A DNA stretch of 21,512 nt from an uncultured Eubacterium sp. Its GTDB lineage: Bacteria > Bacillota > Clostridia > Lachnospirales > Lachnospiraceae. The notes under the pieces are model-generated. The model worked only from the letters and a program-made list of their open reading frames with translations. It was not told the origin of the DNA and ran no database searches. Location: assembly GCA_910586045.1 (NCBI GenBank), contig CAJUIH010000045.1, positions 2,964 through 24,475 of the forward strand. Reading direction: 5' to 3'. Made by a program: the position numbers and the translations under genes. Positions 6,151-13,629 of this stretch are shown here, piece after piece; the stretch's first letter is position 1, and each line of letters begins with the position of its first letter.

Positions 6151-8271
6151 TTAATAAATCACCTCATATCTTCTGACTGACCGGTCTAAAACCATGTCTG
6201 TATAAACTCTTAAATAGCCGCTCACTTCTTCAACATTAGTTACATAGACTGTTTTCCCGCCTTTGCCGTGAAACTTTAATTTCTTTCCAGCAACCATACA
6301 ATTTTGCAATGTCAATTCTTTTGCTAAAAAACAATTTTCGTGATTACTATATCCATTCGTCCAATGATCATCTGTAAATTCCAATACATCGATACATTTA
6401 GGAATTGTTAGCAAATCTTCCAACGATACAGAATGTTCCCAAAACCTTGTATTCCCGTAATATTGTCCATATTCTATACGTACAATATCATCCAGCGGAA
6501 TCTTCTTTTCTACTATTTTCCCCCTCCCTCTTGTTGTATACATTTGATCTCTCGTATAAGTAAAATCATAATTGCTCATCACCCCATCTGCCGTAAAATA
6601 ATGCAAAAAATATGTATACCCTGTATCTGCTTTCTGTTCCGCCATAAAATATAACTTATCATCAAGAAAATAAACTTTTTGGCCATCTGTTTCAAACAAC
6701 AACATACCATTTGATTTAACAGCATCCAACGCCTGGTCACCTGTTCTGTTTAATATGCCAACTCCTCCATGAATCGTCACCGCCCCAAAAAGCACCGCCG
6801 CTAGAATCCCCAAATGATTCAGATACTTTCTATGCATTTTTCTAATCATCCGTCCCATTAATGCCACAATTACAATGAACAGCATCAGCCAGGATGGAAA
6901 AAAATATCGGAACTCAAATGATTGTGTATCCAATAGATAAGATCCGTAATAAAACACCGCCGTCAAAAAAGCTGTCTCAAACATATTGATACTTTTTGCT
7001 TCCTCTTTCGAAGCAAATCGAACCCTCCAGACAATGATTAAACACAATGCCCATATATAAAGCAGCCATGGCATTCTGAAAATCCGCATATATTCCATAT
7101 AGGAATTGAAATAGTCAACAAAAACTGCCCGTTGTCTGGAATCATTGAATCCAAATGTGCCCATATTGTCCCATCTATTGTAATCATATTCCAGATTATT
7201 AATTGGATAACGGATCCCCATGGTCTGCGAGATAAATTTCCATTTTGTTTTGCTATACGCCCACGTTTCCAGCCGTATTAGTTCCAAATATTTTTTTAAA
7301 ATTTTTTCTGCATTTTCCTGATTAGAGATTGCATCCGCAGAAATCACTTCCATTAAAGGGTTAATGGATCCTTTTGGTATATCGTACACGTTCGCTTCCA
7401 AAGCCTTTTTCGTAATGCCCTCTCCAAAAATATCATCTACGAACACCAAATACTTTTTCTGCTTTTCTTCCTCCATTTCCTGAATAACGGAAATGGTTTC
7501 CCACAGAAAACCCGCAGCATAAGATGACATCGTATTTACATTTAAAATTTTTGGAATCATAGACGTTAACCACAAGCCAAAAAAAATAGAAACAAGAATC
7601 GGAAAACTTTTTTTCCGATTCTTCTTGTTCAGAAATACTTCCACAAAAAATACTGGCAAAATAGTAAACGCATTTGCACGAAATCCAAAAACAATAAAAC
7701 TGCATACAATAAAAAGTAAAACGGTCAGTATCTGGTCCTGCAAATGATCGATATCATTCCATTTCCAGATCAACAAACACAATGACATCATACCTGTCGC
7801 ACAGCCAACGCCTGCTTCAAAATAAACGGAATAAGCAAAAAATACAGGAACCGAGAAAACAATCATACAACTCCATTTCTTTTTTGCACCTAGCATCTTT
7901 TGACCAAATAAAATAGAAACAAACAAAAAACAGAATGCGTGAAAAAATGTGTACAAAGCAACGCTTCCCACGAACTGATTTGACAATTCAATAAAATAGG
8001 ACGGCGTAATGGTAAGCCATGTCTTTCCTTCTGTCAGATCCGTATGTCCCCGAAAAAAAGCATGTACCCATTTTTCTATTTCGTCTGCCATTCCAATTCG
8101 TGTATAAGAATCAGAATATATCACTCCTGGATAGGTTAATAGGACAAGGAATGCCGAAATCAAAAAACACATCCCGATCACAGTCTTATTATTTTTTATC
8201 ATAGATACATAAAAAGAGTCCTGGAATACACGTTTTACATTTTCCGCAAATTTCCCAATCTTATCCCGCAT
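6151..8271 (-). CDS. Large polytopic membrane protein, GT-C-like, with C-terminal soluble domain
   Basis: About 706 residues. Roughly a dozen hydrophobic segments lie in the first 480 residues, followed by a soluble tail of about 200 residues, probably extracytoplasmic. The motif LTYPGVIYSDSYTRIG (45-60) after the first membrane helix resembles the acidic first-loop signature of GT-C-type or uncharacterised glycosyltransferase membrane proteins. I cannot assign a named family. The frame is open to a TTG at 8289, but ATG 8271 follows GGGGAG by about 10 nt and overlaps the epimerase-like gene by 11 bp. Base composition is clearly more AT-rich than the right half of the locus. It follows closely after a GtrB-like membrane glycosyltransferase, so a donor-synthase plus transferase pairing is plausible. 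A flippase or polymerase role cannot be excluded. Confidence 0.75.
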   Translation of the reverse strand: MRDKIGKFAENVKRVFQDSFYVSMIKNNKTVIGMCFLISAFLVLLTYPGVIYSDSYTRIGMADEIEKWVHAFFRGHTDLTEGKTWLTITPSYFIELSNQFVGSVALYTFFHAFCFLFVSILFGQKMLGAKKKWSCMIVFSVPVFFAYSVYFEAGVGCATGMMSLCLLIWKWNDIDHLQDQILTVLLFIVCSFIVFGFRANAFTILPVFFVEVFLNKKNRKKSFPILVSIFFGLWLTSMIPKILNVNTMSSYAAGFLWETISVIQEMEEEKQKKYLVFVDDIFGEGITKKALEANVYDIPKGSINPLMEVISADAISNQENAEKILKKYLELIRLETWAYSKTKWKFISQTMGIRYPINNLEYDYNRWDNMGTFGFNDSRQRAVFVDYFNSYMEYMRIFRMPWLLYIWALCLIIVWRVRFASKEEAKSINMFETAFLTAVFYYGSYLLDTQSFEFRYFFPSWLMLFIVIVALMGRMIRKMHRKYLNHLGILAAVLFGAVTIHGGVGILNRTGDQALDAVKSNGMLLFETDGQKVYFLDDKLYFMAEQKADTGYTYFLHYFTADGVMSNYDFTYTRDQMYTTRGRGKIVEKKIPLDDIVRIEYGQYYGNTRFWEHSVSLEDLLTIPKCIDVLEFTDDHWTNGYSNHENCFLAKELTLQNCMVAGKKLKFHGKGGKTVYVTNVEEVSGYLRVYTDMVLDRSVRRYEVIY

Positions 8272-9187
8272 GCGCAACAAACTCCCCAATTTCCCGCAAA
8301 ACTACCTCTTTCCCACAAATATACCCATCCGATCCCCCAAACAATTCTGCATAAACGGTTCGGAAATCATAAGCAGCCACAGCGGCATCCAGTATATTTA
8401 CATACGTCTCCCCCGTAAGATATTCATAAACTTCCCCTGCAGACACCGGTTCTGTCGCCGGATGCCACACACGAATCCCCGCGTCTAAGGCAGTCTGGAT
8501 ATCTCTCCACAAATGCGCCAAATTGTAAAACTGATAACTGCTCCTGCTGTCTGTAAAATGAAGCGCCGTAAAACCCAGCTTTTGAAACCTGTCCCTAAGC
8601 ACACTTTTATCTGTATCAGACAGTTCTTTCACTCTGTAAAACCCATGATCCAAAACTTCATAATACCGCAGCAGCCCCGGATCCTGCTTTGCGAGTTCCT
8701 CCATTTTACACCTATGAAGCATATATGGAATCACATACATATAATCATAAATAAAATTCTTTTTGATGTTCCCGCCAAAAAGCCCGGGCAAACGCACGAT
8801 CAGCGCAGACGGGTCATACTCCCGTGCCCACTGCTCAAGCTGGTATCTGTGAAAGCCATACGCCTGTTTAGGATCCGTATCTGGTTTACAAGTCTCATCT
8901 ACGCCCTGCGGCTTTTTCCATACATCTATGGTTGAAATAAGCACCAGCTTTTTAGGCTGAATCTTTGTAATGTTTTCTTCGGCCTGCAATATCAATTCCA
9001 GATCTTTTGCAGGCGCATGGTTCGCAAGATACTTTTCCGCACGCAGGCCAGCATAAATTAACAAATCCGGCCTGGTTCCGTATGCCTGTGCGATATCTGT
9101 TGCATGGTAAGCTTTTTCAATCGCACCGTCCGCCGCTGCTAGAAGATTGCTTCCTACAAACCCAGTAGAGCCAACTAATGCCGTCAT
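8261..9187 (-). CDS. NAD(P)-dependent epimerase/dehydratase-like protein
   Basis: 308 residues, short-chain dehydrogenase/reductase (extended) fold. The N-terminal Rossmann motif is GSTGFVG (6-12), followed by a beta strand and DLLIYAGLRAE in the position of the usual D-x-V-x-H-x-A segment. The STID (85-88) and AYGFHRYQLEQW (109-120) stretches align with the active site; the usual Tyr-x3-Lys reads Tyr110-x3-Arg114, so the lysine is replaced. It may be a reductase or epimerase on a nucleotide sugar, or a non-canonical member. The ATG at 9187 has AGGGGG 7 nt upstream and sits 11 bp after the GtrB-like glycosyltransferase. It overlaps the following membrane protein gene. Confidence 0.8.
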   Translation of the reverse strand: MTALVGSTGFVGSNLLAAADGAIEKAYHATDIAQAYGTRPDLLIYAGLRAEKYLANHAPAKDLELILQAEENITKIQPKKLVLISTIDVWKKPQGVDETCKPDTDPKQAYGFHRYQLEQWAREYDPSALIVRLPGLFGGNIKKNFIYDYMYVIPYMLHRCKMEELAKQDPGLLRYYEVLDHGFYRVKELSDTDKSVLRDRFQKLGFTALHFTDSRSSYQFYNLAHLWRDIQTALDAGIRVWHPATEPVSAGEVYEYLTGETYVNILDAAVAAYDFRTVYAELFGGSDGYICGKEVVLREIGEFVAHAG

Positions 9188-9198
9188 ATTCGTGCCCC

Positions 9199-10149
9199 CT
9201 ATTCTTTTGTCAATTTTTCAATACTCTCAAAGCTGTACTGCTTTCTCTTAAATACAAGGTTTACCAACAACTGCAAATATTTAACAATCACGGTCAGTAT
9301 GCCAAATAACCCGGCAAATGCTGTAGACAGGAATAACAGCGTAGTCGTCCAGCCAGCCACCGGATGTGCGGCGGCATAAATTACGGCTACATACACAACC
9401 ATGCTAACAGATAAGAACAGCATCAGCATTGTCATAACAATCGCCGCCCGATATCCCAGTTCGGTAAAAAAGATAAAAGCATCCACGGCAAGTCCGATAC
9501 GGTACCGCTTCTCTTTGGGATCGGCGGGGATCTTTTCCCCTTGTCCCGTCACCATGTACCGGATCGTATCCGCCCTTAGCCCTGCACCCGCGTAAATTGC
9601 TTTTCGATAGGGGACCGTTTTATTCATGGACAGAATGCGGTTTATGACCCTCCTGCTTAATATGCGAAAACTTTCCGTACACATTGGGCCGGATACCGCG
9701 GCAAACCGCCTGAAAACCAAATAAAATAATCTGGATGAAAGACGTTCCTTTCGATCCGGGACAGCGCTTACCATGTCGTATCCTTCCAGTGACTTTCGGT
9801 AAACTCTCATAATCTCTGCCTTGTCATAATCCAGCAATGTATGGTCAAATTCCAGTACAAAATCTCCTATAGCAAGATCGGTCCCCGCATGCATGGCAGC
9901 CTCCAGCCCATGAAAATAACTCAGGTTGACAATAGAAATTCCTGTCGTTTTCGCCGACTGGCTTACCGACTTGATCAACTCGGGGCTGCGGTCATTCGAA
10001 CTGTCATTGACACAGATAATCTCGGAATGTTCAAAATTCTCTTCCAATACTTCCATGATTGTCTGTAAAAATATTTCAATTCTCTTTTCGCAATTGTGAA
10101 TATAAATCACTGCGGATACAAAATTCTTCTCTCTATTACAATCACCCAT
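9199..10149 (-). CDS. Family 2 glycosyltransferase, GtrB/DPM1-like with two C-terminal membrane helices
   Basis: 316 residues. The GT-A domain starts at FVSAVIYIHN (10-19), with the nucleotide-binding CVNDSSND (46-53). The metal site reads VLEFDHTLLDY (98-108), with Glu100/Asp102 where related enzymes have DADLQDPP, a noticeable deviation. Two strongly hydrophobic segments at about 220-258 and 265-295 form the C-terminal anchor, the layout of GtrB and polyisoprenyl-phosphate glycosyltransferases. It probably makes a polyprenyl-phosphate sugar used by a GT-C partner on the outer face. The ATG at 10149 overlaps the FAD oxidoreductase gene by 8 bp, with GAGGTG 7 nt upstream. No GtrA-type flippase gene is visible. 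Confidence 0.82.
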   Translation of the reverse strand: MGDCNREKNFVSAVIYIHNCEKRIEIFLQTIMEVLEENFEHSEIICVNDSSNDRSPELIKSVSQSAKTTGISIVNLSYFHGLEAAMHAGTDLAIGDFVLEFDHTLLDYDKAEIMRVYRKSLEGYDMVSAVPDRKERLSSRLFYLVFRRFAAVSGPMCTESFRILSRRVINRILSMNKTVPYRKAIYAGAGLRADTIRYMVTGQGEKIPADPKEKRYRIGLAVDAFIFFTELGYRAAIVMTMLMLFLSVSMVVYVAVIYAAAHPVAGWTTTLLFLSTAFAGLFGILTVIVKYLQLLVNLVFKRKQYSFESIEKLTKE

Positions 10150-11269
10150 CGCTCAGCACCTCGTCTAAGTCATAAACCGTATTAATCTTTCCGGAAAGGA
10201 CACCGACAAACGTCGGGTTTTTAGAATACGTACGGATCACAGTCGGCCTGGAATCATCAATTTCCGAACTCATCAGAATCGGCTTCATAGAAAACAGCGA
10301 CTCTTTCCGAGTAAACGTGAATGTATCCATTAAATACTTTTTGGCCAGGTTCGCCATATACGCAAATGCCGTTTCCGGCTTCGCCGGACAGTCGTTGCAG
10401 TTGCCAAGCCGCAGCGGCGAACAATACCCGCCGCTTTGCTGCTGGCAGGCAAAGGCCGGCAGCTCATCATAGCTTGTCGTATGCGGCGTAAAAGTTACGG
10501 ACGTCAATGAATGCAGGCCCGTTTTTCCAAACGGCATAATGGAGAAAAACGGGCCGTCCATAACCGTAAATCCATACCGTTTTAACGCGTCATTGACCTC
10601 ACACAATATAATCTCACAAAGTTCATACTTAATCGCAAATTTTTCAAACCCCGCCAGATCTAAAATCTGGTTTGTGCCCGCATAAGCCGCATTCAGTAAA
10701 AAACCGGCCCGGTACGCCTTTCCATCCTCCGTGAATACCGCATAGTCATCCGAACGCCTTTCGATTCCCGTAACCCGCACCCCATACCGGATTTCGGCAC
10801 AGCCCAGCGCATGCAGCCGTTCGAGGAAATAATCCCGCAAAATCATCGCATCATACGTATATTCCCTAACAAGAAATGCTCCGTCGCACATATGCTTGTT
10901 AAAAAAACTTTCCGGGTGCAGCTCCTTACATGGAATATGTGCCGCCTTACAAAAATTGCGAAACTGTTTCCCATCTGACCAGGAATACTGGCTCGACGTG
11001 GCATAAATCTGCTCAAATTCCCTGTTGATACAAAATGCATAATCTTTACGAAACCGCTCAAAATACCCGGCTGATTTCAAAGCCGTCGAAAGCGACCTCG
11101 GATAATGATAACCCTGATGCACACGCGCCTGATTGATATAGGTAGCACGGCAAAACGGCGCCTGGTCACATTCCAGCACAAGCACTTTCTGTTTTCTCTG
11201 CGCACAAAATAGGGCGGCATACAACCCATACAATCCCGCTCCGATAATTATTTTGTCATATTGCTCCAT
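10142..11269 (-). CDS. FAD-dependent oxidoreductase (DAO-type fold)
   Basis: 375 residues. The N-terminal dinucleotide-binding motif GAGLYG (10-15), with the ribose-binding Glu33 at the end of VLVLE, marks an FAD protein of the D-amino-acid-oxidase/glycerol-3-phosphate-dehydrogenase superfamily. NQARVHQGYHYPRS (46-59) is a stretch I associate with oxidoreductases of surface-polysaccharide clusters. Four cysteines (275, 283, 291, 294) are clustered, ending GNCNDCPAKPE, and could bind a metal or be structural. The ATG at 11269 has AGGAG 7 nt upstream; the gap to the preceding stop is 39 bp. It is followed by an overlapping GtrB-like gene. Its reaction, perhaps oxidation of a sugar or aglycone of the glycan, cannot be named from sequence. 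Confidence 0.82.
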   Translation of the reverse strand: MEQYDKIIIGAGLYGLYAALFCAQRKQKVLVLECDQAPFCRATYINQARVHQGYHYPRSLSTALKSAGYFERFRKDYAFCINREFEQIYATSSQYSWSDGKQFRNFCKAAHIPCKELHPESFFNKHMCDGAFLVREYTYDAMILRDYFLERLHALGCAEIRYGVRVTGIERRSDDYAVFTEDGKAYRAGFLLNAAYAGTNQILDLAGFEKFAIKYELCEIILCEVNDALKRYGFTVMDGPFFSIMPFGKTGLHSLTSVTFTPHTTSYDELPAFACQQQSGGYCSPLRLGNCNDCPAKPETAFAYMANLAKKYLMDTFTFTRKESLFSMKPILMSSEIDDSRPTVIRTYSKNPTFVGVLSGKINTVYDLDEVLSDG

Positions 11270-11308
11270 ATGATCGCTCCTGACCCCTTTTTCTTCCGTT
11301 TTTCTTTA

Positions 11309-12598
11309 TTAAATCCTATCCATAACCCGACGCATCCAAAACCAGTCCCGCTCCAAACCAATCATCTTCATCACCTGATCCAGCTTCGCTTTTTTCAGCC
11401 GTTGCAGATCCGTACCTATTCCATAAAAATGACCCGCAGTCATCCACTGCTTTAAATAAGAACATGTACACTGCCCAAAAGACAGACAGCCCGTTGAACC
11501 AAACAAATCATGAATCCCCCTCAGTTTTACCTCATAATACGTATCCAAAACAATACTAACCGTAGGAATCTTTTTCTTCATGGAAAATAGTGCCAGGTGA
11601 TACCTTGTTCCAATGTTTAACACCGCACTTTGAATCACAGCCAATGCCCCCCCCCACAAAAAACGGATATTTGCCATACACAAATAATGACACCGGTTCC
11701 TGATCTTACCATCCATTAAATCAACAACCTCCCTGCCGCACCGCAGATCATGGTCTAATGGCATAAATTCAACAACATTTACATGCACCTGCGGATGATT
11801 TGTACAATACCAGCAAATAAAATCTGCGATTTCTTTTTTTGCATTAGCATAGAGCTTCTCATTTTCCGTATCTAATGCCCATTCCTGTATGCAAAGATTG
11901 ATATGCGGTCTTTCTATATAGGGCGCCAGGTCATCCTCCTTTTGTATAGCTTTCGCCGGAAGCAAATCCAATAATACATCATCCATCGACCGGTTCACCG
12001 GACAGCCGCAGGTTTGCAGATATTTCTCACAGCAGCAGTCCCTCAAATCTACCAGATCCACCTTTTCAAAAACGGGACGCAGCCTTATTTGATCCAGTTC
12101 ATCTAACGGCCCGATCGTCTGCCCTGTCATAAATACTTTCTTATTGTATTTTTTCGCAAGATCCACAGCGGCCTTTATAATATAATGGACATCTTTCCAC
12201 TTATTGTTGATAATCCCTCCGCCAACAATATGGACAACATCTGTTCTAACAAAAAATTGATGCAAAGAAGAAACCGCATAATCAAACCTATCTAAAATCA
12301 TGCGATCCGTTTCTACCAAATCTGCTACGGCATTTTGCACCCGTGCATGGTTTTTCTCCTCATAATGTTCCCAAACATACCGATGCAGGATATTGGATAC
12401 CAGAACTTTACATGGCAGATCACAGGTTTGCTCTGCAATATAACTGGCTTCCGCACCCAAAATAGTAATCCGTGCATGCGCACCAAATAATTTCCGATAA
12501 AAATGCAGCCAACTGCATAGAATCGCATGATCCCCTACATTTAAATTTCCTGCGCTTAAAATAATGATGTCTTTTATCGGTTTATGATCTCGTTTCAT
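11309..12598 (-). CDS. Polysaccharide pyruvyl transferase family protein
   Basis: 429 residues. Family features in order: NLNVGDHAIL (18-27), HIVGGGIINN (123-132), TGQTIGP (158-164) and GTRYHLALFS (330-339). These match the PS_pyruv_trans (CsaB/WcaK) domain, which transfers pyruvate from phosphoenolpyruvate to form ketal-linked groups on polysaccharides; some members have other roles. It is somewhat longer than a minimal family member, with many cysteines and an additional C-terminal stretch of about 70 residues. The ATG at 12598 overlaps the upstream glycosyltransferase stop by 4 bp (ATGA), with AGGAG about 12 nt upstream. Codons 315-318 (Trp-Gly-Gly-Ala) are made by a nine-G tract. A one-base slip would cut the protein just before the conserved GTRYHLA motif. 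The gene is in frame as read here. Confidence 0.87.
   Translation of the reverse strand: MKRDHKPIKDIIILSAGNLNVGDHAILCSWLHFYRKLFGAHARITILGAEASYIAEQTCDLPCKVLVSNILHRYVWEHYEEKNHARVQNAVADLVETDRMILDRFDYAVSSLHQFFVRTDVVHIVGGGIINNKWKDVHYIIKAAVDLAKKYNKKVFMTGQTIGPLDELDQIRLRPVFEKVDLVDLRDCCCEKYLQTCGCPVNRSMDDVLLDLLPAKAIQKEDDLAPYIERPHINLCIQEWALDTENEKLYANAKKEIADFICWYCTNHPQVHVNVVEFMPLDHDLRCGREVVDLMDGKIRNRCHYLCMANIRFLWGGALAVIQSAVLNIGTRYHLALFSMKKKIPTVSIVLDTYYEVKLRGIHDLFGSTGCLSFGQCTCSYLKQWMTAGHFYGIGTDLQRLKKAKLDQVMKMIGLERDWFWMRRVMDRI
11647..11655 (-). repeat. G9 homopolymer in pyruvyl transferase-like gene (candidate phase switch)
   Basis: Nine consecutive C on the plus strand, read as TGG GGG GGG GCA on the coding strand. 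The tract lies 12 codons before the GTRYHLA motif. Because here it spans codons out of phase, it is not simply a run of Gly codons. Confidence 0.85.
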
Positions 12599-13629
12599 CT
12601 AATTTTAATTCTCCTGTCCGCGTCCTTTTTTATCCCATACCCCCATTCCAGCAGCCCGGCCGTTTTCTTGATCCCCAAAAACCGAAGCAGCCGCCGGATC
12701 CATTTGGTACGCCTTGTATTCCGGTAACGCAGCAGCCACAATACCTTTGTCAACGCATCCATCATTTCATGGTCCGCCATTTTCTGTTTTTGCAGCATTC
12801 CCAAAAACAAAAGCGCGGTTTCCGCCTCATACGCCATCATGGAATAGATTTCTTTTTGAAAACGTTTCCCCTCTGCCGTTGTCCTGGCTAACGCAGCCCC
12901 CTGCTGCACGGCATGGATTTGATCCGCAAACCGCTTTGGGTCACAGCGGCTTGTAATGGAGCCGGCACGGTTCTGCCGGTAGTAATAATAATCCACATCC
13001 AGATAACCGTATGTTCCCGCATACAGCAGGCATTTTAACACCCATACGAGATCCTCGCCCACAACGCCCTCTTCAAAAATAACCGCATGCTTTTGAATCA
13101 ACCCGCGCCGGATTAATTTATCGCAGGCGCTTCCCGGATACCTGGACAATCCGGCAAATAACCGCATACTGCCCTGTTTGTCCAAAAAATTTACATTCCT
13201 TAACCTGCCGTCATTCATCGGCTGCAGCGACCGCCTGTTAAAATATTTATATCCATTCAAAAAATAAACGTCCGCATGTGTATTCGAAATGCCTGTTAAA
13301 ATGCCGGCAAGCGCGTGTTTTCCTATAAAATCGTCCGCGTCCGCAAATAACAGATATTCCCCTCCCGCCGCCTTGATTCCCGTATTTCTTGCCGCCCCAA
13401 GTCCGGCGTTTTTTTGACGGCATACCCGGATACATGCATGCTGCCCGGCCAGGTCGTCACAGATCCTGCCCGACCCGTCTGTCGACCCATCGTCAATTAA
13501 CAGGATTTCATACGCGCCGCGAAAATCCCCCTGCCGCACAATACTGTGCACACATGCCCGCAGGTAAGGCTTTACATTATATACCGGAATAATGATGCTG
13601 ACCAACAAACGCCTAACTGTGCTTTCCAT
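12595..13629 (-). CDS. Family 2 glycosyltransferase
   Basis: 344 residues, GT-A fold. Begins VSIIIPVYNVKPYLRACV (10-27), with LIDDGSTDGSG (44-54), KNAGLGAARNTGI (73-85) and the DxD metal site FADADDFI (95-102). The C-terminal third is basic and helical, ending in a Lys/Arg-rich tail, possibly for membrane association. The protein is predicted to add one sugar to a lipid-linked chain in the cytoplasm. The ATG at 13629 overlaps the preceding glycosyltransferase gene by 17 bp, the longest overlap in the locus; only a weak GGAT-like ribosome site lies 8 nt upstream, so expression may depend on coupling. The region is clearly GC-richer than the genes around 6-8 kb. Donor sugar and linkage are not predictable. 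Confidence 0.88.
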   Translation of the reverse strand: MESTVRRLLVSIIIPVYNVKPYLRACVHSIVRQGDFRGAYEILLIDDGSTDGSGRICDDLAGQHACIRVCRQKNAGLGAARNTGIKAAGGEYLLFADADDFIGKHALAGILTGISNTHADVYFLNGYKYFNRRSLQPMNDGRLRNVNFLDKQGSMRLFAGLSRYPGSACDKLIRRGLIQKHAVIFEEGVVGEDLVWVLKCLLYAGTYGYLDVDYYYYRQNRAGSITSRCDPKRFADQIHAVQQGAALARTTAEGKRFQKEIYSMMAYEAETALLFLGMLQKQKMADHEMMDALTKVLWLLRYRNTRRTKWIRRLLRFLGIKKTAGLLEWGYGIKKDADRRIKIR

